Below are positions 35,078 to 44,068 of a stretch of DNA of 64,000 nucleotides, in pieces. A program made the position numbers and the translations under genes. The DNA lies in contig NZ_CP092968.1 in the NCBI RefSeq assembly GCF_027571405.1, positions 2,998,001 to 3,062,000 of the forward strand. Reading direction: 5' to 3'. Source of the stretch: Methylocystis parvus OBBP (lineage in GTDB: Bacteria; Pseudomonadota; Alphaproteobacteria; Rhizobiales; Beijerinckiaceae). Within the stretch, counting starts at the first letter, position 1. Each line of letters begins with the position of its first letter. Below the pieces are notes generated by a model, which saw nothing but the letters and a program-made list of their open reading frames with translations, ran no database searches and had not been told where the DNA came from.

Positions 35078-36361
35078 ATGACCGCCCACGCCCCCGCCGT
35101 CACCGTCGCCTCCCGCGCCGAACATGTGCAGAAGATCGTCACGCCCGGCGGCGTCGCCGCCTGGCTCGTCGAGAGCTACGCCGTGCCGCTCGTCGCGATG
35201 GAATTTTCGCTGCGCGGCGGCGCGGCGCAGGACCCGGTCGAGAAGCCCGGCCTCGCCACCCTTCTCGCGGGCCTGCTGGACGAGGGCGCCGGTCCCTATG
35301 ACGCGCGCGGCTTTCATCGGGCGGTCGAGGATCTCGCCATCCATATCGGATTCGGCGCGGACCGCGACTCGATCTCGGGACATCTGCAGACGCTCTCGAA
35401 GAACACCGGCAAGGCCTTCGAACTGCTGAAGCTCGCGCTGACGGACGCGCATCTTTCCGACGCCGACGTCGCGCGCGTGCGCAGCCAGCTTGTCGCGGAG
35501 CTGAAGCGCGATCAGAACGAGCCCGACGCCATGGCGTCCAAGGCCTTTCGCGAGGCCGCCTTTCCGAACCATCCCTATGGACGGCCGGTGCGCGGCGAAC
35601 TGGCGACGATCGAAAGCCTTGCGCGGCCCGATCTCATCGCTTTGCGCGAGCGGCTCTTCGCCAGGAAGGATCTGAAGATCGCCGTCGTCGGCGCGATCGA
35701 CGCCAAGACGCTCTCCGACCATCTCGACGCGACCTTCGGGCCGCTCGCCGCCCAGAACGATCTCGCGCCGACCGCGCCGATCACGCTTTCGAATGTCGGC
35801 GCGCGCCAGATCGTGACGCTCGACATTCCCCAGACGACGATCCGCTTCGGCCGGCCGGGCGTCACGAAGCGCGATCCCGATTATTTCGCCGTCGTCGTCG
35901 CCAACCACATTCTCGGCGGCGGCACCTTCACCGCGCGCCTCTTCCGCGAGGTGCGCGAGAAGCGCGGCATGGCCTATAGCGTCTATTCGCAGCTCAACGA
36001 ATATGACCAGTGCCCCATGCTGCTCGGCGCCGCCGCGACCAAGAACGAGCGCGCGGGCGAGGCGCTGAAGATCATCGAAGAAGAAGTCCGCCGCTTCGCC
36101 GAAGAAGGCCCGACCGGGGAGGAGCTGGACAAGGCGAAGAAATTCCTCATCGGCTCCTACGCGCTGCGCTTCGACACCTCGACCAAGATCGCGAGCCAGC
36201 TCGTTCATCTGCAGCAGGATGGCTTCGAGCCGAGCTATCTCGACGAGCGCAACGGGCGGATCGCTGCGGTGGGTTTGGACGATTGCAAGCGCGCGGCGAA
36301 GAAGCTGCTCGGGGATGGCGGGCTGCTCGTGACGATGGTGGGGCGGCCGGAGGGCGTGTGA
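35078..36361 (+). CDS. M16 family protein, non-catalytic partner
   Basis: The fold is clearly M16, but where the zinc motif should be the protein reads ATLLAGLLDEGAG instead of HxxEH, so it cannot bind the catalytic zinc. It keeps the substrate-grip region RLFREVREKRGMAYSVYSQL in its second half, which the catalytic partner lacks. This split of functions is known for heterodimeric bacterial M16 enzymes. Length 427. I chose the ATG at 35078, which follows the repeat element. The pair should work as a heterodimer. Confidence 0.92.
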   Translation: MTAHAPAVTVASRAEHVQKIVTPGGVAAWLVESYAVPLVAMEFSLRGGAAQDPVEKPGLATLLAGLLDEGAGPYDARGFHRAVEDLAIHIGFGADRDSISGHLQTLSKNTGKAFELLKLALTDAHLSDADVARVRSQLVAELKRDQNEPDAMASKAFREAAFPNHPYGRPVRGELATIESLARPDLIALRERLFARKDLKIAVVGAIDAKTLSDHLDATFGPLAAQNDLAPTAPITLSNVGARQIVTLDIPQTTIRFGRPGVTKRDPDYFAVVVANHILGGGTFTARLFREVREKRGMAYSVYSQLNEYDQCPMLLGAAATKNERAGEALKIIEEEVRRFAEEGPTGEELDKAKKFLIGSYALRFDTSTKIASQLVHLQQDGFEPSYLDERNGRIAAVGLDDCKRAAKKLLGDGGLLVTMVGRPEGV

Positions 36362-36679
36362 GGGCCGCACATCTGGATAGGGGGCCCGTTGGCGCTGAAT
36401 TGTGATGGCTCTCACAACTCCTGATGTGCCGAGGAGCGAGCTTACAAAAGGGCTAAGTTTGCCAAGCGTATAATGCTTATCGTGGAACGCGATTTGTCGC
36501 GTCTATTAGCGTTATTTCCTGATTGGAATTTGACTTTCCTTTCCTCGGACGGAACGGAAGACAAAGGTTTGGCGAGAATAAGAAGCGCACCCATAATGGC
36601 TCTGCTAAGGACGCTCACGAGGTTGATACCGCACATCATGTGCATGCCCGAGAGTGCGTGATTCGGCAAGGAGCAGCGT
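36362..36679. other. AT-rich non-coding gap upstream of the PLD-like gene
   Basis: Base composition shifts from GC-rich to AT-rich here. It holds a CRP-type palindrome at 36401-36416. Open frames of 60-75 residues exist on both strands (for example plus 36473-36661) but none has a convincing start signal or recognisable domain. It probably holds the promoter of the next gene and perhaps the edge of an insertion. Confidence 0.5.
36401..36416. promoter_or_regulatory. Perfect CRP-type palindrome TGTGA-N6-TCACA
   Basis: TGTGATGGCTCTCACA exactly fits the CRP/Vfr consensus core, with one further paired base on each side. It lies 264 bases upstream of the PLD-like gene and 40 bases after the M16 partner gene. 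Whether this organism has a protein that reads it is unknown. Confidence 0.35.
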
Positions 36680-38050
36680 ATGGATACGCATATCTACGCC
36701 ACAAGTAAAGCAGCCAGGGACAAAGCACGAAGTGAACTAAAGGATGCGTACGTAGCGCTTGTTGATAATACGAAATGGTCAAAAAGTGTCATTTTCATTT
36801 CTGCATACTATGGAGTAGACTTCGCTAACGAGCTATTCCGATTTTGTAAAAGCACAAATATAGCACAGGAAATAACCTTAGTTTTTGCGGCCGCTGCAAA
36901 TAGCAACCGCTCAAATCAAATTACTGAACTACGCAATTTACGAGTTTCATTGAGAAACTTAGGCTATGCAAAAAAGAGGATAAACATCAGAATAGCCACG
37001 GATATCACATTCTTGCATACCAAGATTTTCGCGTTTACTGGTCCAGGTGGGCATAAACGTTACATGCTAGGGTCTGCGAATTTTTCTTCTGCCGCTTTTT
37101 TCAAAAACGATGAGGTTTTGATCCTTGAGCGTGGTCGTCATGACCGTATAGAATCTTATATAATGCATGTAATTACTAATTCATCATCAATTGATGAGGC
37201 ATCTACAAATTCTGATATAAAAGATTGGAGAGGTTTTTTCAGAGAAGGATTTTTGTATTTTAAGCCTTCGCGCCAAGTGCCATATACAGTAAATTGCTTT
37301 GTAGGGGATGATTTTGCCGAGACGGTGAATTTGCTAGAAAAAGCAACCGGTGGAGCGGCGCTGGAATTTCACGATCCGGGCGGCCTTGGATCGCTCAATT
37401 TGGCATTGCTAATGCGAGATCGCACGAATGGCATTGCCCGTAAGCGCGTTTCCATGTCTGCATTTGCAATCGAAACAGCGTTCGGCCTTTGGGTTCCAAG
37501 CGCTTATGTTGATCAAGTGGAAACTCGAATCGAGTCCTCATCGCAGGCGCGCTTGAAAGACCTGAGAGAGCAAGGCCTCCGATTAAACGCGGTTTCAGAC
37601 TATTTTATAAAGGAGCAAATCCGTCTTTATCTCGACGAGATCAACCTTCGTCTCGAAGAGATCGTGTTATCAAACGAAAACAGAACAACGATTGATAATC
37701 GCATCCGACGAGGTCTAAAACGTCTTATTCAAGCGTTGACGGACGAAAGTTCATTGAAACGCCTTTCGCGCCCGCTTATGGGTGTCCCCGTTCCTGAGTT
37801 TTGGGAAGACGAGCAATCTGGGAACGAGCTTTTTGAAACATTTGCCGAGTACGTTGCGTATAAATTGTCGATGTCATCAGGCATGAAACGACAATCATCG
37901 ATAATATCTCATCTGGCTACGAAGTTCGGACTTTGTTCAGACGACGATGCGTTGGCCGTGCGCCAAAAAATGGAGGACTTTTTCGAAAATGGCGCTTGGC
38001 CATTGAATAATTGGCCGAAGGCTGTACGCCACGGATTTGACGACGTTTGA
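36680..38050 (+). CDS. Phospholipase-D-fold protein (single HKD motif), probably acquired
   Basis: The PLD-like catalytic motif is seen once: His113-x-Lys115 in FLHTKIFAFTG, then GSANFSSAAFFKNDEVLIL (Ser132, Asn134, Asn143, Glu145). The Asp of the full HxKx4D motif is missing, as in some nuclease-type members (for example restriction-like PLD enzymes), which work as dimers. The N-terminal half is the PLD domain; residues 200-456 match nothing I know and look helical. Base composition is strikingly AT-rich and codon use unlike all neighbours. It has a good ribosome binding site (aaggag). Likely horizontally acquired; a defence or DNA-processing nuclease is possible but unproven. Confidence 0.75.
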   Translation: MDTHIYATSKAARDKARSELKDAYVALVDNTKWSKSVIFISAYYGVDFANELFRFCKSTNIAQEITLVFAAAANSNRSNQITELRNLRVSLRNLGYAKKRINIRIATDITFLHTKIFAFTGPGGHKRYMLGSANFSSAAFFKNDEVLILERGRHDRIESYIMHVITNSSSIDEASTNSDIKDWRGFFREGFLYFKPSRQVPYTVNCFVGDDFAETVNLLEKATGGAALEFHDPGGLGSLNLALLMRDRTNGIARKRVSMSAFAIETAFGLWVPSAYVDQVETRIESSSQARLKDLREQGLRLNAVSDYFIKEQIRLYLDEINLRLEEIVLSNENRTTIDNRIRRGLKRLIQALTDESSLKRLSRPLMGVPVPEFWEDEQSGNELFETFAEYVAYKLSMSSGMKRQSSIISHLATKFGLCSDDDALAVRQKMEDFFENGAWPLNNWPKAVRHGFDDV

Positions 38051-38167
38051 AATATGAGTTCGTCGGAGCGGATTGTCTTTATGACGCCAGCCGCGAAATC
38101 GTACTCTGCGAGATGTTTAGAGGCATTATGCCTCGCAGGCGAGGCAAGTGGCCGTCTGGCCGCCCCC

Positions 38168-39037
38168 TCACTTCACATCCTGCGGCAACAACGCCAGCAA
38201 ATCCGCCATTTTCGGCGCGGCGCTCGGATTCATCATGCCGACGACATGATAGCCCGCGTCGACATGCAGGATTTCGCCGGAGACGCCACGCGACATGGGG
38301 GAGAGCAGATAGACGGCGCTCTCGCCCACTTCCTCGATCGTCACCACGCGCCGCAAAGGCGAGTTGTATTCGTTCCAACGCAGAATGTAGCGGAAATCGC
38401 CGATGCCGGAGGCCGCCATGGTCTTGATCGGGCCGGCGGAGATGGCGTTGACGCGGATGTTCTTCACGCCGAGATCGGCGGCGAGATAACGCACCGACGC
38501 TTCGAGCCCGGCCTTGGCGACGCCCATCACATTGTAATGCGGCATCCACTTCTCGGCGCCGTAATAAGTGAGCGTGAGCAGCGAGCCGCCTTCCGGCATC
38601 AGCTTTTCGGCGCGCTGGGCGACAGCCGTGAAGCTGTAGCAGGAGATGTTCATCGACATCAGGAAGTTGTCGAGCGTCGTGTCGACATAGCGGCCGTCGA
38701 GCTGGTCCTTGTCGGAATAAGCGAGACAATGCACGACGAAATCGAGCTTGCCCCAGAGCTTCTCGATCTCGGCGAAGACGGCGTCGAGCGTCTCCGTTTC
38801 GGCGACGTCGCAGCGGCCGACGACGGTCGCGCCGAGCTCGGCGGCGAGCGGACGCACGCGCTTCTCCAGCGCCTCGATCTGATAGGTGAGCGCGAGCTCG
38901 GCGCCCGCCTGCGCGCAGGCCTTGGCGATGCCCCAGGCGATCGAGCGGTTATTGGCGACGCCCAGAATCAGGCCCTTCTTTCCGGCGAGAATTCCGGCGA
39001 AAGGGGCGGCGGGGGTCTGGGTCATCGGGGCGTCCAT
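38168..39037 (-). CDS. fabI: Enoyl-[acyl-carrier-protein] reductase, NADH type
   Basis: FabI performs the last reduction of each fatty-acid elongation cycle. The cofactor motif GLILGVANNRSIAWGIAKACAQAG is exact for FabI, and the active-site Tyr-x6-Lys is seen in YNVMGVAK. HCLAYSDKDQL and RVNAISAGPIKTMAASGI are also typical. I chose the ATG at 39037 (MDAPMTQTPAAPFAG); the frame stays open to 39178 but that extension is not family sequence. Length 289, about 15-20 residues longer than usual at both ends together. Stands alone on the minus strand. Confidence 0.96.
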   Translation of the reverse strand: MDAPMTQTPAAPFAGILAGKKGLILGVANNRSIAWGIAKACAQAGAELALTYQIEALEKRVRPLAAELGATVVGRCDVAETETLDAVFAEIEKLWGKLDFVVHCLAYSDKDQLDGRYVDTTLDNFLMSMNISCYSFTAVAQRAEKLMPEGGSLLTLTYYGAEKWMPHYNVMGVAKAGLEASVRYLAADLGVKNIRVNAISAGPIKTMAASGIGDFRYILRWNEYNSPLRRVVTIEEVGESAVYLLSPMSRGVSGEILHVDAGYHVVGMMNPSAAPKMADLLALLPQDVK

Positions 39038-39252
39038 TGCTAAAGCGTAAATTTCGGGTCGCGCGCCCTTTAGCGTGCTTTTTGGGCAAAGGAAACCCTG
39101 GGCGCGGCCGCTGGAAATCTCGCCGAGAGAGAAATCGAAAAGACGAGACGAAAATGCTATGTTGACTCCCATGGCCATTTGAGAGCGTTTGACCTATCAT
39201 GCGATAGGAAACGTCTCTAGCGGCGGCGGAAGCCTTCTGTAACGGGCTGAAA

Positions 39253-39750
39253 ATGGGTAAGAAAGCCGAGATCCTGGATGGTCTGGGCGGGGTGGCTCCC
39301 GCATTGCGCCGCTACTCGCGGGCGCTTTGCGCCGGGGCCGGGCATGCGCTCTCCGACGAGCTCGTGCAAAGCGCGCTCCAGAGCGTCGGCGCCCGCATGC
39401 GCGCCAAGGAGTTCAAACCCGCCGATCTCGCCGAGGCCCGCGTCGAAGCCTATGTCGCCTTGACCGCCCTGGCGGCGAAGCGTCTCGCCGACGCGCCCCG
39501 GCCCGCGCCGCGCCATCCCCCGATCGTCCATGGCCTCGCCGACCTCGCCTTCGAGGATCGCGTCGCATTGCTGCTCGTCTCGCTCGAAGGCTTCGGCTAT
39601 GCGGCGGCTGCGCGCATTGCGGGCGCGCCGAAGGAAACATTGCTCGCGCGGCTCATGCGCGCCCGAGCGGCGCTCGGCGTCGAGGCTTTGCGCCCGGCGG
39701 GGGCGGAGGGCGCGCGACGCGCGGCGTCGCATCTGCGGGTGGTGAAATAG
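39253..39750 (+). CDS. ECF-type RNA polymerase sigma factor
   Basis: A 165-residue protein with a weak region 2 (RRYSRALCAGAGHALSDELVQSALQSV, then EARVEAYVALTALA) and a region 4 helix-turn-helix (LAFEDRVALLLVSLEGFGYAAAARIAGAPKETLLARLMRARAAL). This matches small alphaproteobacterial ECF sigma factors. It lies 7 bases before an anti-sigma gene. No PhyR or NepR gene is near, so it is probably not the general stress sigma EcfG. The signal is unknown. Confidence 0.82.
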   Translation: MGKKAEILDGLGGVAPALRRYSRALCAGAGHALSDELVQSALQSVGARMRAKEFKPADLAEARVEAYVALTALAAKRLADAPRPAPRHPPIVHGLADLAFEDRVALLLVSLEGFGYAAAARIAGAPKETLLARLMRARAALGVEALRPAGAEGARRAASHLRVVK

Positions 39751-39757
39751 GCGCGCC

Positions 39758-40645
39758 TTGACCTCTCACAGTTTCATCGAGGAGGCCGACCTCCACGCCC
39801 TCGTCGACGGAGAGCTCGACGCGGAGCGCCGCCGCAAGGTCGAGGATCATCTGCTCGCCCATCCTGAGGACGCCGCCCTTGTCGAGGACTGGCGGCGTCA
39901 GAACGCCGCCCTTCGCGCCGCCTTCGAGCCGGTCGCGCTGGAAATGCTGCCGCTCTCGCTCAAAGACGCGGCGGTCCGCACGCCCCCTCCGGCGCAGGGG
40001 CCGATCGAGACGGGCGCCATCCATTGGGGGCGTCCCGGCGCGTCGCGGCCGGCGCAGCGGCTGGACGCGGTCCGGGCCAACCGCCGCCGCCAGGCGATCC
40101 TTTCGACATTGGCGACTTTGCTCGCCGGCGCCGCCGTGGCGGGCCTCGCCGCGCTTGTCCTGGCGGGCCGCGGCGAGAGCCCGCATCCGCCGGTTTCCGC
40201 GCTGCTGACGCAAAGCTACGCCGGACGGGCGGGGCTCGCTTACGCAACCTATGTCTCCGACGCGCGGCCTGTCGAAATCGACATTTCCCGCCGGGGCGAA
40301 CTCGTCGCCTGGCTGAAGGAGCGGGTCGGGTTCTCGCGGCCGCCGGATCTCGCCGATCTCGGCCTGCGACTCCTCGGCGGACGCGTCACGCCGGGGGTCG
40401 CCGTCCCGGCGGGGCTTCTGATCTATGAGCGGGCCGACGGAGCCCGCGTCGGGCTGTATTTCGAGCGCGCCGAGGCGACGGGCGCGCCGCAGGAGCCGCG
40501 CGCCGGGCTCGGCGTCACGGCGATCGAATGGCGGGCGGGCGGCTTCGCTTTCGTTCTCGTCGGGCCGCTGACGGCGGAGGATATGCAGGCCGCCGCCGAG
40601 CGGGCGGCGACGGCGGTGGCCGCGCCGGAGGCCGAAAAGCGTTAA
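39758..40645 (+). CDS. Membrane-anchored anti-sigma factor
   Basis: The N-terminal domain (EEADLHALVDGELDAERRRKVEDHLLAHPEDAALVEDW) fits the anti-sigma fold, but its zinc ligands are absent: the usual CxxC is replaced by PEDAA. One membrane helix follows (AILSTLATLLAGAAVAGLAALVLAG, about residues 112-136), then a periplasmic domain of about 155 residues with GRAGLAYATYVSDARPVEIDISRRGELVAWLKER. The start is TTG at 39758. It should hold the preceding sigma factor at the membrane. The trigger is unknown. Confidence 0.85.
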   Translation: MTSHSFIEEADLHALVDGELDAERRRKVEDHLLAHPEDAALVEDWRRQNAALRAAFEPVALEMLPLSLKDAAVRTPPPAQGPIETGAIHWGRPGASRPAQRLDAVRANRRRQAILSTLATLLAGAAVAGLAALVLAGRGESPHPPVSALLTQSYAGRAGLAYATYVSDARPVEIDISRRGELVAWLKERVGFSRPPDLADLGLRLLGGRVTPGVAVPAGLLIYERADGARVGLYFERAEATGAPQEPRAGLGVTAIEWRAGGFAFVLVGPLTAEDMQAAAERAATAVAAPEAEKR

Positions 40646-40779
40646 CCGCCTCTCGGCGACGGTCTAGAGTCCGTCGCGGATTGGTGGAATAGTCCGAGGG
40701 CGATTCGCCTTTGGACCAATCGCCAGCGCGCGCATTTTGAAACGCGCCGCACAATTCCTCGAAATACTGGAGCTTGAAG

Positions 40780-41316
40780 ATGCGTCTCGACGCCATCCCG
40801 ATCGGCGCGAACCCACCCCATGAAGTGAATGTCGTCGTCGAAGTGCCGCTTGGCGGCGAGCCGATCAAATATGAGCTGGACAAGGCGTCGGGCACGCTCT
40901 TCGTCGATCGCTTCCTCTATACGGCGATGCGCTATCCGGGCAATTACGGATTCATTCCGCACACGCTGTCGGATGATGGCGATCCCTGCGACGTGCTGGT
41001 CGCCAACACCCGTCCGGTGGCCCCCGGCGCGGTCATTTCAGTGCGGCCCATCGGCGTGCTGCGCATGACCGACGAAGCCGGCGGCGACGAGAAGATCATC
41101 GCCGTGCCGTCGACGCGCCTCACCCAGCGCTACAAGGACGTGCAGAACTACACCGACCTTCAGGAGATGACCTGGCGGCGCATCGAGCACTTCTTCGTGC
41201 ATTACAAGGATCTCGAGCCCGGCAAATGGGCCAAGGTCGCCGGTTGGGGCGACGCGGCGGACGCCCGCGCCCTCATCACGGCCGGCATTGAACGCGCCAA
41301 AGCGGAAAAGAAATAA
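40780..41316 (+). CDS. ppa: Inorganic pyrophosphatase (family I)
   Basis: The enzyme hydrolyses pyrophosphate to drive biosynthesis. The 178 residues have the family I blocks [30 protein letters not shown] and the signature [10 protein letters not shown] with the metal-binding Asp residues, then [30 protein letters not shown] chose the ATG at 40780, which has ctggag upstream; a TTG at 40774 is in frame just before it. Stands alone on the plus strand. Confidence 0.97.
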   Translation: MRLDAIPIGANPPHEVNVVVEVPLGGEPIKYELDKASGTLFVDRFLYTAMRYPGNYGFIPHTLSDDGDPCDVLVANTRPVAPGAVISVRPIGVLRMTDEAGGDEKIIAVPSTRLTQRYKDVQNYTDLQEMTWRRIEHFFVHYKDLEPGKWAKVAGWGDAADARALITAGIERAKAEKK

Positions 41317-41401
41317 AGCTAATCCACAGCGATGAGAAGCGATCTGAACGGACCCCGTCCTGGGTTGCTTCTCTCCGCCCGCGAAAACGCCCGCGCCGCG
41401 C

Positions 41402-41764
41402 TCAGGCCAGCGGCGGCGTGCGGGAAATCACGCCCTTGCGGAAGCAGGCGGGGCGATCGTTCCAGGCGACGATTCCGTTCTCGCTTTCCGCGAAGCGTTG
41501 CGCCGACTCGATCAATTGATCGACATGGGCGTCAACCGCGAGGTCCCCGAGCACATAGGTCCATTTCTCGGGTCCGGAGAGGGCGACCGTCGCCGGGCGC
41601 TTGCAAACGGCGAGGCATTCGACAGGCTCGACCTGCAAGGCGAGTTCGCGTTCCGCGAGCCGCGCGCGCAGCGCGTCGATCAGGGCCGCGCCGGGGCGCC
41701 GTTCGGGATCCGCGGCGTCGCGGCAGGACGTGCAAACGAAAATCGTCACAGGGGCGCTCGACAC
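41402..41764 (-). CDS. DUF1636-type small metal-binding protein
   Basis: A 120-residue protein with a thioredoxin-like ferredoxin fold as in DUF1636: a CxxC near the start (FVCTSCRDA, Cys11 and Cys14) and a second pair (PVECLAVCKRPATVAL), arranged as in [2Fe-2S] ferredoxins. The C-terminal region (TYVLGDLAVDAHVDQLIESAQRFAESENGIV) is typical. In other alphaproteobacteria such genes lie in cobalamin biosynthesis clusters, but no such cluster is adjacent here. Function not established. Confidence 0.8.
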   Translation of the reverse strand: MSSAPVTIFVCTSCRDAADPERRPGAALIDALRARLAERELALQVEPVECLAVCKRPATVALSGPEKWTYVLGDLAVDAHVDQLIESAQRFAESENGIVAWNDRPACFRKGVISRTPPLA

Positions 41765-41839
41765 GCTCTCTCTCCCTCGTCTGGCTCCAATCCTTTTTGA
41801 TCAGCGCGGCGAGAAAGACAAGGCTTGCCAAGCGCGCAT

Positions 41840-42319
41840 TTACGGCTTGAAGGCGCAGCGGGCGCCGCCGCCCGCCTTTTGGGCGACCTCGGCCGCGTCG
41901 ACCTCGCAGGCGAGCTCGGTGACGGCCTCGTGAATCGAACCCGCGGCGCCGTCAGCGGGGACGCCGTTTTCGATGAGCGTCGCGTAGAGCTCATGCGCCC
42001 TGCGGCCCTGCAGCTCGATCTTCCGCGCGCCGAAACTCAATGTGCAGGCGTGCATCGCAATATCGACATTGCTCGCGCGGCAATCGACGGCGTCGGCTTT
42101 CACCTCGATGCGTTTCGACTTCGCATAGGGCGCGTTCGCCGCGCCGTTGAGATAGGCGGCGAGGAGCCGTTTATCCTGCACATTGACGAGCGGCGAGGAT
42201 TCCGCGGCGAGCGCGGCCAGCGCGAGCGCCGCGGGACCCGTGGAATTTCCGGCGGAAGCGTCGAGCGGCGCGAAACAGAAGAGCGCGATGAGAAAAGCAA
42301 TGGAATTGCGCCAGGCCAT
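41840..42319 (-). CDS. Exported protein of unknown function, 159 residues
   Basis: A signal peptide (MAWRNSIAFLIALFCFAPLDASAG) is followed by a mature domain with four Cys: VDCRASNVDIAMHACTLSFGARKI, TELACEVDAAEV and GGGARCAFKP. The pattern suggests two disulphides. I recognise no family name. The start has aggag about 7 bases upstream. It lies between the DUF1636 gene and the FNR-type regulator on the same strand with gaps of 75-110 bases. Confidence 0.65.
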   Translation of the reverse strand: MAWRNSIAFLIALFCFAPLDASAGNSTGPAALALAALAAESSPLVNVQDKRLLAAYLNGAANAPYAKSKRIEVKADAVDCRASNVDIAMHACTLSFGARKIELQGRRAHELYATLIENGVPADGAAGSIHEAVTELACEVDAAEVAQKAGGGARCAFKP

Positions 42320-42430
42320 GGAGAAACTCCTGCAAGCGACGAGAAATGCGCGCAGAGCTTAAACTACCTTGCGATGGGATGAAATCGCCGCGTTTGGGAG
42401 CTCAAGGCCAACATTCCGCTTCGCGGCGGA

Positions 42431-43243
42431 TTACGCAGCGTCTTCCCGCGCCGATTGCGCGCTTCGCTCCGACGGCAAGCGGCATTGGCGCCCGAGCTGG
42501 TCGCAAAGGTCGGCGAGCCGCGACACGCTCTCGACGAGAACGTCGCGCGTTTCGGTGCGCACGCCATGATCGCGCAGTTTCGCGAAGGCCCGCGAAAGCG
42601 TCTCCTGTTTGACGCCGAGACGCGCGGCGATGAGGCGCTTGTCGTAAGGCAGCCGGAAACGGCACTGCTCCTCGCCCGGCGGGCAGAGGGAGAGAATGAA
42701 ATGCGCGAGGCGCTGATCGGCGTTCTGCGCCTTGAGCGACTCGATCTCCAAAATGAGCGCCGCGATCTTGTCCTTGGAATCCTGCACGACCGCCGCGCTG
42801 AGCGACGGGGATTCCTTGACGAGACGCGCGAAGCGCGCCGCGGGAAATTTGAGGACGGATGTCGGCCCGATCGCTTCGGCCGAGACGCAGTAGGTTTCAT
42901 TGGCGCTCGATGGCGGCTGTCCAACCGTCTCGCCGTCGGAATTGATGCCGATGAGCGTCTCGTCGCCGCAAGAGGCGATGCGCAGGATCTTCACGAAGCC
43001 GTGCAGAACGATGACGACCGCGCTGACCGGATCGCCTTGGCGAAAAATGACGGCGCCGTCTTCGAAGGTCTCGACTTTCGCTTCGAGCGTCAGGCGCGCC
43101 AGCGTCTCATTGTCGATGCTGGCGAAGAGGCGCAGGTCCCGCAATGACGGCGGTTCGGCGACGGTGACGCGCGCGCCGCGTCGGTTGGCGCGGCCTTTTC
43201 GCGGCTCGGCGAAGCTCAGCCCGATGTCCGTCTGTGACGCCAC
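42431..43243 (-). CDS. CRP/FNR-family transcriptional regulator (FNR-type DNA specificity, no iron-sulphur Cys)
   Basis: Residues 30-150 are a cyclic-nucleotide-binding-like sensor domain (LRLFASIDNETLARLTLEAKVETFEDGAVIFRQGDPVSAVVIVLHGFVKI). Residues 175-245 are the winged helix with recognition helix KRLIAARLGVKQETLSRAFAKL; Glu-x-x-Ser-Arg is the FNR/FixK/Dnr pattern that reads TTGAT-N4-ATCAA. There is no N-terminal Cys cluster, so oxygen sensing by a [4Fe-4S] centre is unlikely; a FixK- or Dnr-like role is possible. A C-terminal tail with several Cys (LCDQLGRQCRLP) is unusual. It follows metW on the same strand with a 189-base gap. Confidence 0.88.
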   Translation of the reverse strand: MASQTDIGLSFAEPRKGRANRRGARVTVAEPPSLRDLRLFASIDNETLARLTLEAKVETFEDGAVIFRQGDPVSAVVIVLHGFVKILRIASCGDETLIGINSDGETVGQPPSSANETYCVSAEAIGPTSVLKFPAARFARLVKESPSLSAAVVQDSKDKIAALILEIESLKAQNADQRLAHFILSLCPPGEEQCRFRLPYDKRLIAARLGVKQETLSRAFAKLRDHGVRTETRDVLVESVSRLADLCDQLGRQCRLPSERSAQSAREDAA

Positions 43244-43432
43244 CCCACGTCTCCCCTTCTCGCGAAACGATTTTCGCGCGGCCTCGCAGGAATCGAAGCT
43301 CGGTTTGCCGCCGGGACCGCCAGCTCAAATGCAATGGGGTTCATCCGATCGATTTAATGAGGCTAACGCGAATGCGCGCGCCGCGAAAGCCGAGCGCGCG
43401 GGACAAACCGTCGCATGACCGTAATTTATGCG

Positions 43433-44068
43433 TCAGCTCGAGCGTGGCGGCGCGTCGCGCTCCAGAAGGAAGATCGCCTGCTCGCCGAGAAGATTCCAGA
43501 CCCACCAGGGCGCATTGACGCGGATCGGCGCGCCGGCGTGATCGAGCGCGACGCCCCGCTCGATATGCGCGCCGAGAAGGTCGATCAGTTCGACGAAATC
43601 GCGGATCGTGCAGAGATGGATATTGGGAGTGTCGTGCCAGCTATAGGCGAGATTTCCGGTCACCGGCATGCGGCCGCGAAAAGCGAGCTGCGCGCGCACG
43701 CGCCAATAGCCGAAATTCGGGAAGGAGACGATCGCGCGCCGTCCGATGCGCAGCATGTTCTGCAACGCTTCCCGCGGACGGCGCGTCGCCTGCAGCGTCT
43801 GCGAGAGGATGACGTAATCGAAGCCGTCGTCGGGATAATCGGCGAGGTCCGTGTCGGCGTCGCCTTGAATGACCGACAGGCCCTTGGCGACGCATTCGTT
43901 CACGCCGCGCTGAGACAGTTCGACGCCGCGTCCGTCGACCCGCTTTCTGTCGGCGAGAAGGCGCAGCAGGGCGCCGTCGCCGCAGCCGACGTCGAGCACG
44001 CGCGAGCCTGCGTCCACCATATCGGCGATCAGCAGGTGATCGAGGCGAGGCGAGGCGGCCTTCGTCAT
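43433..44068 (-). CDS. metW: Methionine biosynthesis protein MetW
   Basis: MetW is a methyltransferase-fold protein that works with MetX in methionine synthesis. The SAM-binding motif is [48 protein letters not shown]-type [11 protein letters not shown] and [37 protein letters not shown] are diagnostic for MetW. The start at 44068 overlaps the metX stop by ATGA, so the two are coupled. Length 211. Confidence 0.95.
   Translation of the reverse strand: MTKAASPRLDHLLIADMVDAGSRVLDVGCGDGALLRLLADRKRVDGRGVELSQRGVNECVAKGLSVIQGDADTDLADYPDDGFDYVILSQTLQATRRPREALQNMLRIGRRAIVSFPNFGYWRVRAQLAFRGRMPVTGNLAYSWHDTPNIHLCTIRDFVELIDLLGAHIERGVALDHAGAPIRVNAPWWVWNLLGEQAIFLLERDAPPRSS

Noticed and set aside
36473..36661. 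Short 62-residue frame upstream of the PLD-like gene
   Set aside because: No ribosome binding site or domain, and equally long frames exist on the other strand in the same stretch.
39038..39178. N-terminal extension of fabI by 47 residues
   Set aside because: The extension has no family similarity and FabI starts at its usual place with the ATG at 39037.
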